Positions 52,675 through 61,173 of a stretch of DNA of 64,000 nucleotides are shown here, in pieces; within the stretch, counting starts at the first letter, position 1, and every line of letters starts with the position of its first letter. The notes under the pieces were generated by a model, which searched no databases, was not told where the DNA came from, and saw nothing but the letters and a program-made list of their open reading frames with translations. The position numbers and the translations under genes are program-made. This stretch comes from Curtobacterium aurantiacum (GTDB lineage Bacteria; Actinomycetota; Actinomycetes; Actinomycetales; Microbacteriaceae), in NCBI RefSeq assembly GCF_018598555.1, contig NZ_JAHEWN010000004.1:1-64000 (forward strand), read 5' to 3'.

Positions 52675-52723
52675 CAGCTACCAGCGACGGGAATGCGCGC
52701 CGCACAAGCGCGTTGGGGTCAGC

Positions 52724-53458
52724 ATGAACGACTCCGTGAAGGTCGATGTCTGGTCGGACATCGCCTGCCCCTGGTGCTACATCGGCAAGCGCAAGTTCGA
52801 GGCCGGCGTGGCCGCGTTCGGTGCCTCGAGTGAGGGCCGACCCGTCGAGGTCGAGTACCACTCCTTCGAGCTGAGCCCCGACACCCCCGTCGACTTCGAG
52901 GGCACCGAGGCCGAGTTCCTCTCCAGCCACAAGGGCATGCCCGTCGACCAGGCGCAGCAGATGCTCGACCAGGTCACGGCCATCGCCGCGGGCGTGGGCC
53001 TCGAGTACGACTTCGAGGCCATGCACCACACCAACACGGTGAAGGCCCACCAGGTCATCCACCTCGCCAAGCAGCACGGCAAGCAGCTCGAGATGGTCGA
53101 GCGCCTGTTCACCGCCTACTTCGAGCGCGGCGAGCACGTCGGCCAGGAGTCCTCGCTGGCCGACCTCGCGGCGGAGATCGGCATCGACCGCGACGAGGTC
53201 CTCAGCACCCTGCGCGACGATGCCCAGCTCGCCGCGGTCCGCGCCGACCAGGCCCAGGCGCAGGCCTACGGCATCAACGGCGTGCCGTTCTTCGTCATCG
53301 ACGGCAAGTACGGCGTCTCCGGCGCGCAGGACCCGTCGGCGTTCGAGCAGGTGCTCCGCCAGGTGGTCGCGCTCCGCGAGACCACACCGGAGGAGGTCGC
53401 CTCGGCGGCCGAGCGCGCCGCGGACGACGCGAGCGCGGACGTGGCGGTGACCCGATGA
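52724..53458 (+). CDS. DsbA-family oxidoreductase (FrnE-like)
   Basis: 244 aa from ATG 52724; the longer frame from 52631 crosses the structured element. Thioredoxin fold with the active site WSDIACPWCYIGKRKFEAG, a CPWC motif near residue 18, an inserted helical domain (about 60-160) and the cis-Pro loop NGVPFFVIDGKYGVSGAQ. No signal peptide, so it is cytoplasmic. FrnE-type 2-hydroxychromene-2-carboxylate isomerase/DsbA proteins are reported in redox stress tolerance. A tiny ORF overlaps its stop by 4 bases. Confidence 0.92.
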   Translation: MNDSVKVDVWSDIACPWCYIGKRKFEAGVAAFGASSEGRPVEVEYHSFELSPDTPVDFEGTEAEFLSSHKGMPVDQAQQMLDQVTAIAAGVGLEYDFEAMHHTNTVKAHQVIHLAKQHGKQLEMVERLFTAYFERGEHVGQESSLADLAAEIGIDRDEVLSTLRDDAQLAAVRADQAQAQAYGINGVPFFVIDGKYGVSGAQDPSAFEQVLRQVVALRETTPEEVASAAERAADDASADVAVTR

Positions 53459-53664
53459 CGGGCGCGACGGTCACCGTCGGGGGTGGGGCGGGCCTCCCGT
53501 CCGCCCCGTCGGTCCCGGATGCGATCTCCGGTCTGGAGGCGCGCCCCGGCCTGCTCACGCTGGTCACGCCCGGCGGTGCGCCGGTCTGCGACGGTGATTC
53601 GTGCCTGATCGACGCCGGATCGTTCGCCGGTGCCGAGGGCGACTGGACCGAGGTGCCGGACTGA
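53455..53664 (+). CDS. Small ORF, translationally coupled to the DsbA-like gene
   Basis: 69 aa, ATG in an ATGA overlap with the preceding stop, the common sign of coupling. Contents: MTGATVTVGGGAGLPSAPSV, a Gly/Ala/Pro-rich opening, then LLTLVTPGGAPVCDGDSCLI with CDGDSC, a possible metal-binding or redox Cys pair. I recognise no family. One GGGCCTCCCG site (53490-53499) lies inside it, so part of it may be derived from the spacer repeats. I am unsure that it is expressed. Confidence 0.4.
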   Translation: MTGATVTVGGGAGLPSAPSVPDAISGLEARPGLLTLVTPGGAPVCDGDSCLIDAGSFAGAEGDWTEVPD

Positions 53665-53700
53665 CGCTTCCTTCGGTCGCGCGTCGCGCGCTGGTGGTCC

Positions 53701-53762
53701 CGCGCCCCCGTGCGGTCGTTGCGCCCCGACTCTGCGGGGCGCGACGGCTGTGCGGGGGCGCG
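53701..53762. terminator. Stem-within-stem terminator between convergent genes
   Basis: The outer stem CGCGCCCCCG (53701-53710) pairs with 53753-53762, and inside, 53715-53728 pairs with 53735-53748 (perfect GCGCCCCG/CGGGGCGC core, loop ACTCTG, extended by six pairs with two G-U wobbles). It lies between the plus-strand small ORF and the minus-strand YbaK gene, and would serve both. Confidence 0.75.
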
Positions 53763-53783
53763 ATCCGTCGGTCGCCAGACCGA

Positions 53784-54269
53784 TCAGTCGCGCTGCGGTT
53801 CCTCGTCGGTGATGTCGGCGACGGTCGCGCCGTAGGCGGCGACGAGCGCGTCCGCGTCGACGAAGGCGCTCGCGCCGTGCCGGCCCGCACCCAGGGCGAC
53901 CCGGCGGCCGACGATGCGCTCGTCGGCGTACACCGGCAGGTCTCCCGTGGCACCGATCGGCGTGATGGTGCCGCGCTCGTACCCCGATGCCTCGAGCGCG
54001 GTGGCGGCGTCCGGCATCGAGAGCTTGTTGACGCCGACGACCGTGCGGAGCTTCTTCCACGCGATGCTGCGGCCGCCGGGCACCAGGGCGAGCAGGAACC
54101 CGCCGTCGTGGCGCTTCACCACCAGGGTCTTGACGATGTCGCCTGGGTCGATGCCGAGCAGGTCGGCGGCCTCGTGCAGGGAATTCGCGGCCGGGCGCTC
54201 GACGACCTGGACCGGCAGGCCACGGGCCTGGGCGTCGGCGTCGAACCGGGTGCTGGCGTCGGTCGTCAT
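53784..54269 (-). CDS. YbaK/EbsC family aminoacyl-tRNA deacylase-like protein
   Basis: 161 aa from ATG 54269, with TAGCGT seven bases upstream on this strand (leaderless); the frame extends eight codons further without a signal. One domain: NSLHEAADLLGIDPGDIVKT, LVVKRHDGGFLLALVPGGRS and the Lys in SIAWKKLRTVVGVNKLSM, typical of YbaK proteins that hydrolyse wrongly charged Cys- or Pro-tRNAs. Divergent from dusB. Confidence 0.9.
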   Translation of the reverse strand: MTTDASTRFDADAQARGLPVQVVERPAANSLHEAADLLGIDPGDIVKTLVVKRHDGGFLLALVPGGRSIAWKKLRTVVGVNKLSMPDAATALEASGYERGTITPIGATGDLPVYADERIVGRRVALGAGRHGASAFVDADALVAAYGATVADITDEEPQRD

Positions 54270-54276
54270 GTGGAGA

Positions 54277-54282
54277 ACGCTA
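54277..54282 (-). promoter_or_regulatory. -10 box for the YbaK gene (leaderless type)
   Basis: TAGCGT read on the minus strand, seven bases before the ATG at 54269. Confidence 0.6.
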
Positions 54283-54316
54283 CCGGCGCGCACCGACGTG
54301 GGAAGATGGGACAGGT

Positions 54317-55483
54317 ATGACGATCACACAAGCACCCGCCTCGCGAGTCGGCGGCCCCCTGCGCATCGGCCCGATCGAGGTCGACGTGCCGGTCGTGCTC
54401 GCGCCGATGGCCGGGATCACGAACATGGCGTACCGCCGGCTGTGCCGCGAGTACGGCGCCGGGCTCTACGTGTGCGAGATGATCACCTCGCGTGCGCTGG
54501 TCGAACGGACCCCCGTGTCGATGCAGCTCATCCAGCACCACGAGTCGGAAGACCCGCGGTCGATCCAGCTGTACGGCGTCGAGCCGAACACCGTGGCCGA
54601 AGCGGCGTCGATCCTGGTGGGCGAGGACCGTGCGGACCACATCGACCTGAACTTCGGGTGCCCGGTCCCCAAGGTCACCCGCAAGGGCGGTGGGGCGGCC
54701 CTGCCCTGGAAGCTCGACCTGTTCCGCGAACTCGTCACCAAGACCGTCCGTGCCGCGGGCAACGTGCCGGTCACCGTGAAGATGCGCAAGGGCATCGACG
54801 AGGACCACCTGACCTACCTCGACGCCGCCCGCATCGCGCGGGATGCCGGGGTCGCCGCGGTGTCGCTGCACGCGCGCACGGCGAACGAGCACTACTCCGG
54901 GCACGCCGACTGGTCGGCGATCGCCACGCTGAAGGAGACCGTCACCGACATCCCGATCCTCGGCAACGGGGACATCTGGTCGGCGGCCGACGCGCTCCGG
55001 ATGATCGACGAGACCGGCGCCGACGGCGTGGTCGTCGGGCGCGGATGCCTCGGTCGTCCCTGGCTCTTCGGCGACCTGGCCGCGGCGTTCCGCGGCGAGG
55101 GGCTGCGCTACATGCCGACCCTGGGCGAGGTCGCCGACGGGTTCCGCCGGCACGCCGAACTGCTCGTCGAGTTCTTCGGCTCCGAAGAGCACGCCTGCCG
55201 CGACATCCGGAAGCACGTGGCCTGGTACTTCAAGGGGTACCCGATCGGCAGCGACGTGCGGTCCGGCCTGGCGATGGCGTCGAGCCTGCAGGAGATCGAC
55301 GACTTCCTCGGCCAGCTCGACCACGACGCGCCGTACCCCGGTGCGGGTGCCGAGGGGCCGCGCGGTCGTGCCGGGCACGCGAAGCGCACCGCGCTGCCCG
55401 ACCGCTGGCTCGAGAGCCGCGACGTCGACTCCGAGTTCCGCAAGGTCCTGGCCGCCGCCGAGCTGCACCACAGCGGCGGATGA
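54317..55483 (+). CDS. dusB: tRNA-dihydrouridine synthase DusB
   Basis: 388 aa from ATG 54317. FMN-dependent TIM barrel: PIEVDVPVVLAPMAGITNMA, the active-site Cys in LNFGCPVPKVTRKGGGAAL, VKMRKGIDEDHL, the FMN phosphate loop NGDIWSAADA and VVVGRGCLGRPWLF. It reduces specific uridines in the tRNA D-loop. The Dus C-terminal helical domain follows. dgt starts 4 bases inside its stop. Confidence 0.94.
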   Translation: MTITQAPASRVGGPLRIGPIEVDVPVVLAPMAGITNMAYRRLCREYGAGLYVCEMITSRALVERTPVSMQLIQHHESEDPRSIQLYGVEPNTVAEAASILVGEDRADHIDLNFGCPVPKVTRKGGGAALPWKLDLFRELVTKTVRAAGNVPVTVKMRKGIDEDHLTYLDAARIARDAGVAAVSLHARTANEHYSGHADWSAIATLKETVTDIPILGNGDIWSAADALRMIDETGADGVVVGRGCLGRPWLFGDLAAAFRGEGLRYMPTLGEVADGFRRHAELLVEFFGSEEHACRDIRKHVAWYFKGYPIGSDVRSGLAMASSLQEIDDFLGQLDHDAPYPGAGAEGPRGRAGHAKRTALPDRWLESRDVDSEFRKVLAAAELHHSGG

Positions 55484-56784
55484 GCGCCACCGCCTCGTAC
55501 GGCCCGGCCGATGCCGAGCGCTGGCTCCCCGAGGAGCACGGCAACCGCCGGTCGGACTTCGCCCGCGACCGCGCCCGGCTGCTGCACTCCAGTGCGCTCC
55601 GACGCCTGGCCGCCAAGACCCAGGTGCTCAGCCCGACCGCGGGGCTCGACTTCGCCCGCAACCGGCTGACGCACTCGCTCGAGGTCGCGCAGGTCGGCCG
55701 TGAGCTCGCCGACTCACTCGGGCTCGACCCCGACGTGGTGGACACCGCGTGCCTGGCGCACGACATCGGGCACCCGCCGTTCGGGCACAACGGCGAGACC
55801 GCCGTGAACGCCTGGGCCACCGGCATCGGCGGGTTCGAGGGCAACGCGCAGACGCTCCGGTTGCTGACGCGGCTCGAGCCGAAGGTCTACGGGCTCCGCC
55901 CCGGTGCCGGTGGTGCCGACGTCGAGCGGCCGTTCGGGCTGAACCTGACCCGCGCGTCGTTGGATGCCAGCTGCAAGTACCCGTGGCCCGCCGCGCAGGG
56001 TGTTTCCGAGGCATCGTCGGGGCGCACCAAGTTCGGCTTCTACGACGACGACCACGACGCGTTCGAGTGGCTCCGCGCCGGGGCCCCGCGTCGCCAGCGG
56101 TGCATCGAGGCGCAGGTCATGGACCTCGCCGACGACATCGCGTACTCGGTGCACGACTTCGAAGACGCCGTCGTCGCCGGGTTCATCGACGTCGCCGCCC
56201 TGGGCGACCGCGTCGGCGAGAACGACATCGTCAGCGCCATGCACGCCTGGGTGGGGGACGACCTGAGCCGCGACGAGCTGCTCGAGGCGTTCGACCGGCT
56301 CCGGGCACTGCCCCTCTGGATGACCGCGTACGACGGGTCACGCCGCGACGCCGCGCGCCTGAAGAACCTGACGTCGCAGCTGATCGGGCGCTTCGCGCGC
56401 ACCGCGACGGCTGCCACCCGTGAGTCCTACGCCTCCGGATCGCTCGTGCGGTTCGCCGCCTCGGTCGTCACCCCACCAGAGATCATCGGCGAGATCGCGG
56501 TGCTCAAGGGCATCGTCGCGGCCTTCGTGATGACCCACGGCGACCGTCAGCCCGTGTACGAGGACCAGCGCCGCGTGCTCACCGAACTGCTCGACGCGCT
56601 GGCGGCGACCGGTGCGTCCGACCTCGAGCCGGGTTTCGCCGCCGACTGGCACGCCGCGGACGACGACGCCGGCCGGCTCCGTGCCGTCGTCGACCAGGTC
56701 GCCAGCCTGACCGATCAAGGTGCGCTCGCGTGGCACCGCCGTCTGGTGGTGGGCGACCGTGAACCGGTCCACATCGCCGTCTGA
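55480..56784 (+). CDS. dgt: dGTP triphosphohydrolase-like HD protein
   Basis: 434 aa from ATG 55480 (ATGA overlap with dusB); the frame is open far upstream without coding signs. HD-domain metal ligands: THSLEVAQVGRELADSLGLD (first His), CLAHDIGHPPFGHNGE (His-Asp) and QVMDLADDIAYSVHDFEDAV (final Asp). It cleaves dNTPs to nucleoside plus triphosphate and may limit the dNTP pool. The dusB-dgt-dnaG order is typical of actinobacteria. Confidence 0.93.
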   Translation: MSATASYGPADAERWLPEEHGNRRSDFARDRARLLHSSALRRLAAKTQVLSPTAGLDFARNRLTHSLEVAQVGRELADSLGLDPDVVDTACLAHDIGHPPFGHNGETAVNAWATGIGGFEGNAQTLRLLTRLEPKVYGLRPGAGGADVERPFGLNLTRASLDASCKYPWPAAQGVSEASSGRTKFGFYDDDHDAFEWLRAGAPRRQRCIEAQVMDLADDIAYSVHDFEDAVVAGFIDVAALGDRVGENDIVSAMHAWVGDDLSRDELLEAFDRLRALPLWMTAYDGSRRDAARLKNLTSQLIGRFARTATAATRESYASGSLVRFAASVVTPPEIIGEIAVLKGIVAAFVMTHGDRQPVYEDQRRVLTELLDALAATGASDLEPGFAADWHAADDDAGRLRAVVDQVASLTDQGALAWHRRLVVGDREPVHIAV

Positions 56785-56812
56785 CCGGTCCGCCGACGTC
56801 GGTTCCACGAAC

Positions 56813-56818
56813 TAGGAT
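56813..56818 (+). promoter_or_regulatory. -10 box for dnaG (leaderless type)
   Basis: TAGGAT, six bases before GTG 56825. Confidence 0.65.
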
Positions 56819-56824
56819 CGAGGG

Positions 56825-58744
56825 GTGGCTGGCAGGATCGCGCGGAACGACATCGACGAGGTCCGCTTGCGTGTCAACATCGCCGACGTCGTGGGCGACT
56901 ACGTCACGCTGAAGCACGCGGGCGTCGGGTCGATGAAGGGCCTCTGCCCCTTCCACGACGAACGCTCCCCGTCGTTCCACGTCCGGCCCCAGGTCGGCCG
57001 GTACCACTGCTTCGGCTGCGGCGAGGACGGCGACGTCTTCAGCTTCATCATGGCGCAGGACCACACCACCTTCGCCGAGGCCGTCGAGCGCATGGCCGCG
57101 AAGATCGGCTTCACCCTGCACTACGAAGAGGGCGACGGGCCGCGCACCGACTACAACACCCGTGCCCGGCTGATCGCGGCGAACGAGGCCGCGCTCGAGT
57201 ACTTCACGTCGCAGCTCACCACGGCCGCTGCCGACCCCGCCCGCCGGTTCCTGGGGGAGCGCGGGTTCGACCCCTCGGCCGCGCAGCACTTCGGCGTCGG
57301 GTTCGCCCCGAAGTCCTACGACATGCTCAAGGACCACCTGCGTGGGCGCGGCTTCACCATGGAAGAACTCGTGTCCGCCGGTCTCGTCAGCCAGGGCGAC
57401 CGTTCGCCGTACGACCGGTTCCGCGGGCGCCTGATGTGGCCCATCCGCGACGTCACCGGGGCGACGATCGGGTTCGGCGCGCGCCGGCTGCTCGAGGACG
57501 ACAAGGGCCCCAAGTACCTCAACACGCCCGAGACCCCGATCTACCACAAGAGCCAGGTGCTCTACGGGCTCGACCTCGCACGCCGCGACATCTCGAAGCA
57601 GAAGCAGGTCGTCATCGTCGAGGGCTACACCGACGTGATGGCCTGTCACGTCGCGGGGGTCACGACCGCGGTCGCCACCTGCGGCACGTCGTTCGGCGTC
57701 GACCACATCAAGGTGCTCCGACCGATGCTCGGCGACCTGGCCGGAGCCGACCCGAACGCCAACGGTGAGGTCGTGTTCACGTTCGACCCGGACGAAGCCG
57801 GGCAGCGTGCCGCGTCGCGTGCGTTCGCCGAGGAACAGCGATTCGCCGCCCAGACCTACGTCGCCGTCGCGCCCGGCGGGCTCGACCCGTGCGACCTCCG
57901 GCTCGCCCGCGGTGACGACGCCATCCGCCGCCTGGTCACGAACAAGCGCCCGATGTTCGAGTTCATGATCCGTCGCACGCTCGACGGCCACGACCTCGAG
58001 ACCGTCGAGGGGCGCGTCGGTGCCCTGCGGGCGGCCGCGCCCGTGCTCGCCGGCATCCGCGACCGCTCGCTGACCCAGGGCTACGTCCGCGAACTCGCCG
58101 GCTGGCTCGGCATGGAGATCCCCGAGGTCCGTCGGTCGGTCGAGACGGCCAGGCGCCGTGCGGGCTCCGCCGGGCAGGACGACCGGTCCGCGGGCTCGGG
58201 GCGCGATGGCCGTGCCGGCAACGGTACCGACGGGGCCGACACCCCCGACGAGCCCGTCGCCGGGATCCGCTCGCTGCCGAACGACCCGATCAGCCGCATG
58301 GAGCGCGACGCCGTGATGGCGATGGTGCAGCAGCCCACGTCCGTCGGCGCACCGATGCTCGGGCTCGCCGCGTCGGCCACGTTCTCGACGCCGATGCTCG
58401 CTGCGGTGCGGGACGCCGTGGTCGCCAACGTGGACGTCATCGGCGCGGGGGACTGGCTCGACCGCCTGCTGGCCGACGTGCCGGCCCCCTTGCGCACCCT
58501 GACGCACGAGCTCGCCCTCGCGCCGATCCCCGCTCGGAACGCCGAGGACCTGGCGGCCTACTGCCGGAGCATCGTCGTGGCCCTGGTCGAGCGCGACCTG
58601 CTCGCCCGGAAGGCCTCGTTGCTCGGACAGCTGCAGCGCGCCGACCCACACGAGCAGGCGGAGCGCCGCGCCGAGATCCAGCGGCAGCTCGTCGACATCG
58701 ACGGGCAGCGGATGCGGTTGCGCGCCGACGCCGAGGCCTCCTAG
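56825..58744 (+). CDS. dnaG: DNA primase
   Basis: 639 aa from GTG 56825. N-terminal CHC2 zinc finger (LCPFHDERSPSFHVRPQ ... YHCFGCGEDGD), RNA polymerase domain with the TOPRIM motif VVIVEGYTDVMACHVAGVTT and VFTFDPDEAGQRAA, and the C-terminal helicase-binding domain. A low-complexity linker with AGSGRDGRAGNGTDGADTPD (about residue 460) separates the two. It makes RNA primers for replication with DnaB. Typical length. Confidence 0.97.
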   Translation: MAGRIARNDIDEVRLRVNIADVVGDYVTLKHAGVGSMKGLCPFHDERSPSFHVRPQVGRYHCFGCGEDGDVFSFIMAQDHTTFAEAVERMAAKIGFTLHYEEGDGPRTDYNTRARLIAANEAALEYFTSQLTTAAADPARRFLGERGFDPSAAQHFGVGFAPKSYDMLKDHLRGRGFTMEELVSAGLVSQGDRSPYDRFRGRLMWPIRDVTGATIGFGARRLLEDDKGPKYLNTPETPIYHKSQVLYGLDLARRDISKQKQVVIVEGYTDVMACHVAGVTTAVATCGTSFGVDHIKVLRPMLGDLAGADPNANGEVVFTFDPDEAGQRAASRAFAEEQRFAAQTYVAVAPGGLDPCDLRLARGDDAIRRLVTNKRPMFEFMIRRTLDGHDLETVEGRVGALRAAAPVLAGIRDRSLTQGYVRELAGWLGMEIPEVRRSVETARRRAGSAGQDDRSAGSGRDGRAGNGTDGADTPDEPVAGIRSLPNDPISRMERDAVMAMVQQPTSVGAPMLGLAASATFSTPMLAAVRDAVVANVDVIGAGDWLDRLLADVPAPLRTLTHELALAPIPARNAEDLAAYCRSIVVALVERDLLARKASLLGQLQRADPHEQAERRAEIQRQLVDIDGQRMRLRADAEAS

Positions 58745-58866
58745 CGCTCCTCGCGCGCCTCGAGCTCCCGCCGGCGCGTCGGGTCGTCAGCGGCCCCGAA
58801 GTCGTACGACGCACCCGACGCACGACACTCCGCCTGCCGTTCGCCCAGGTTCCGAAATCTGCGCAT
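58741..58866 (-). CDS. Possible 41-residue protein overlapping the repeat region
   Basis: MRRFRNLGERQAECRASGAS then YDFGAADDPTRRRELEAREE and R, stop at 58741. The end looks coding (strong G/C at third positions) and nothing else covers it. The first eight codons (MRRFRNLG) coincide with the core of the repeat copies around it, which on the plus strand also read ATG-C-AGATTTCGGAACCTGGG (MPRFRNLG). It may be a small real gene whose start is supplied by the repeat, or the remains of one. Convergent with dnaG, overlapping it by 4 bases. Confidence 0.3.
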   Translation of the reverse strand: MRRFRNLGERQAECRASGASYDFGAADDPTRRRELEAREER

Positions 58867-58901
58867 CTTCCGGCGTTCGAGCGGCACTTCGTGGAACCTC
58901 G
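58844..58901 (-). repeat. AGATTTCGGAACCTGGG repeat, shortened inverted copy
   Basis: 58 bases, reverse orientation. The same ends as the 89-base copies at 59018 and 59171 (CGAGGTTCCA ... GGAACCTGGG) but about 31 bases of the middle are missing. Confidence 0.75.
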
Positions 58902-59017
58902 GCGGGCCATGGTGGGGGCGGGACGCGACCGGACGTCGTAACCGAGGCCGTGCGGCGCGACCGCGTCGCAGCGGTGACGGGCGCTGTGGAGGTGTGGCGG
59001 GCCTCCCGGTCGATGCC

Positions 59018-59106
59018 CGAGGTTCCACAACACACCGCGTGCGGTGCGCCGAGATGCGGATGCGGGGCCGCACGTCCGCCGACATGCCGAGATTTCGGAA
59101 CCTGGG
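59018..59106 (+). repeat. 89-base repeat, copy 1
   Basis: It begins CGAGGTTCCA and ends CCGAGATTTCGGAACCTGGG; a 7-bp AGGTTCC/GGAACCT terminal inverted repeat, with a GGGCCTCCCG site (58999-59008) just upstream. Copy 2 has the same length with roughly 77 identical bases by hand alignment. Confidence 0.8.
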
Positions 59107-59170
59107 GTGGGCGGGAGGTGTCCGCGCAACGCACGACGGGCGGGTTCGGGGGCATTCCTGTTCGGCGCGC

Positions 59171-59259
59171 CGAGGTTCCAGGAAACGCCGTGTGCGATGC
59201 GCCGAGGTGCCGATGCCGGGCCGGACGAGCGCCGACATGCCGAGATTTCGGAACCTGGG
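59171..59259 (+). repeat. 89-base repeat, copy 2
   Basis: Same ends and length as copy 1, starts 153 bases after it, same orientation. The last 30 bases (from GCGCCGACATG) are identical apart from two bases at the left. The surrounding sequence up to 59353 holds no gene that I can support. Confidence 0.8.
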
Positions 59260-59353
59260 GCGGCCAGAGCGCCCCGGTTGCACCGCGCAACATTCCTGTG
59301 CGGCGCGCCGGACCGATGCGCACGAATCATGCATCACGCGACCGGGCCGTGCA

Positions 59354-59413
59354 TTACAGCGGTGTAAACAAATCGCCCTCGGCTCGTTGGGTTCCGTGAC
59401 AGGGTGGTACCAA
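59354..59413 (+). promoter_or_regulatory. Promoter and operator candidates of the oligopeptide ABC operon
   Basis: TTACA-GCGG-TGTAA (59354-59367), a palindromic and AT-rich operator-like site, stands out in this G+C-rich window. About 50 bases downstream lies TG-G-TACCAA (59405-59413), an extended -10 box, with TTGGGT (59387-59392) as a possible -35. The 5' leader to the first gene would be about 75 bases. Confidence 0.45.
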
Positions 59414-59493
59414 TGAGCGTTCCTGACCGGGCACACAGACGTTCCACCTCCGGCTCAGGGCCCTTGCATTCATCTTCAAGAGAGGCATCGAAC

Positions 59494-61125
59494 ATGGCAT
59501 CCGTGTTCAAGAAGCACACAGGCACGTGGGGCAGGCGCGGCATCGCGCTCGGCGCCGGAGCAGCAGCGACGGCGCTGGTGCTGACCGGCTGCGCGAGCAG
59601 CAGCGTGAGCGACACCGAACTGAACGGCATGAGCATCGGGACGACGGACAAGGTGACGTCGCTCGACCCCGCCGGTTCCTACGACAACGGCTCCTTCGCC
59701 GTGCAGAACCAGGTGTTCCCGTTCCTGATGAACACGCCCGTGGGCAGCCCGGACGTCGAGCCGGACATCGCCACGAAGGCGGAGTTCACCGACCCGACCA
59801 CCTACGAGGTCACCCTCAAGGACGGGCTCGAGTTCGCGAACGGCAACGAGCTCACGTCGAGTGACGTGAAGTTCTCGTTCGACCGTGAACTGAAGATCAA
59901 CAACGAGAACGGCCCGCAGTCGCTGCTGGCCAACCTCAAGAGCATCGACACCCCGGACGACACGACCGTGGTGTTCAACCTCGACCACGCCGACCAGACC
60001 TGGCCGCAGGTGCTCTCGAGCCCCGCCGGCCCGATCGTCGACGAGGACGTGTTCTCGGCCACCGAGCTCACCAGCGCCGACGACATCGTCAAGGGCAAGG
60101 CGTTCGCCGGGCAGTACGAGATCACCTCGTACAAGGAGAACGAGACGATCCAGTACAAGGCGAACAAGGCGTACGACGGCCTCCTCGGCAAGGCGAAGAC
60201 CGACGAGGTCACCGCCAGCTACTACACCAAGGAGACCGACCTCAAGCTCGCCGTGCAGAAGGGCGACGTCGACGTGGCGTACCGCTCGCTGACCCCGACC
60301 GACATCGCCGACCTCCGCAAGGACGACTCGCTGAAGGTCACCGACGGCCCCGGTGGCGAGATCCGCTACGTGGTGTTCAACCTCGACACGCAGCCCTTCG
60401 GCGCGAAGACGGACGACGCCGACGAGGCCAAGGCCCTCGCGGTCCGTCAGGCCGTGGCCGACGTCGTCGACCGCTCGGCGATCGCCGAAGAGGTCTACAA
60501 CGACACCTACTCGCCGCTCTACTCGATGGTGCCGGACGGCCTCACGGGTGCGGCGAAGCCGTTCGAGGAGATGTACGGGGACGGCGACGGCGGCCCGGAC
60601 GTCGACAAGGCGAAGAAGACCCTGTCCGACGCCGGTGTCACGGGGAAGGTCTCGATCGACCTGCAGTACTCGCCCGACCACTACGGCTCCACCTCGGACG
60701 ACGAGTACGCGGCCCTGAAGACCCAGCTCGAGAACTCGGGCCTGTTCACCGTGAACCTGCAGTCCACGGTCTGGACGACCTACTCCGAGGAGCGCGTGAA
60801 CGACGCCTACCCGGTGTACCAGCTCGGCTGGTTCCCGGACTTCTCGGACGCCGACAACTACCTGTCGCCGTTCTTCTCGAAGGACAACTTCGTCCAGAAC
60901 CACTACGACGACGCCGAGATCCAGGACCTCATCGCCGCCGAGCAGCAGGAGTCCGACGCGGACAAGCGCGCCGACCTCATCGAGCAGGTGCAGGAGCGTG
61001 AGGCCACCCAGATCTCGACGCTCCCGCTGCTGCAGGGCAAGTCGGTGGCGGTCGCATCGAAGGACGTCAAGGGCCTGACCCTCGACTCCTCGTACAAGTT
61101 CCGTTACGCCACGCTCAGCAAGTAA
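59494..61125 (+). CDS. Peptide/oligopeptide ABC transporter substrate-binding lipoprotein
   Basis: 543 aa from ATG 59494 (AGAGAGG ahead); a longer frame begins 59404 but includes the promoter region. Signal peptide with ALVLTGCASS, lipid Cys near residue 29. SBP_bac_5 (cluster C) fold: SIGTTDKVTSLDPAGSYDNG, YEVTLKDGLEFANGNELTSS, DVKFSFDREL and YQLGWFPDFSDADNYLSPFF, the region that contacts peptide ligands. First gene of oppABCD-type operon. Confidence 0.92.
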   Translation: MASVFKKHTGTWGRRGIALGAGAAATALVLTGCASSSVSDTELNGMSIGTTDKVTSLDPAGSYDNGSFAVQNQVFPFLMNTPVGSPDVEPDIATKAEFTDPTTYEVTLKDGLEFANGNELTSSDVKFSFDRELKINNENGPQSLLANLKSIDTPDDTTVVFNLDHADQTWPQVLSSPAGPIVDEDVFSATELTSADDIVKGKAFAGQYEITSYKENETIQYKANKAYDGLLGKAKTDEVTASYYTKETDLKLAVQKGDVDVAYRSLTPTDIADLRKDDSLKVTDGPGGEIRYVVFNLDTQPFGAKTDDADEAKALAVRQAVADVVDRSAIAEEVYNDTYSPLYSMVPDGLTGAAKPFEEMYGDGDGGPDVDKAKKTLSDAGVTGKVSIDLQYSPDHYGSTSDDEYAALKTQLENSGLFTVNLQSTVWTTYSEERVNDAYPVYQLGWFPDFSDADNYLSPFFSKDNFVQNHYDDAEIQDLIAAEQQESDADKRADLIEQVQEREATQISTLPLLQGKSVAVASKDVKGLTLDSSYKFRYATLSK

Positions 61126-61173
61126 CACCAAGCCCCGCGTGCCTGTGCAACGGCGACGAAAGGCACCCACCCC

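Noticed and set aside
59018-59259. Possible CRISPR or phage att sites in the two 89-base repeats
   Set aside because: Only two direct copies with long imperfect bodies and no integrase, cas gene or tRNA nearby.
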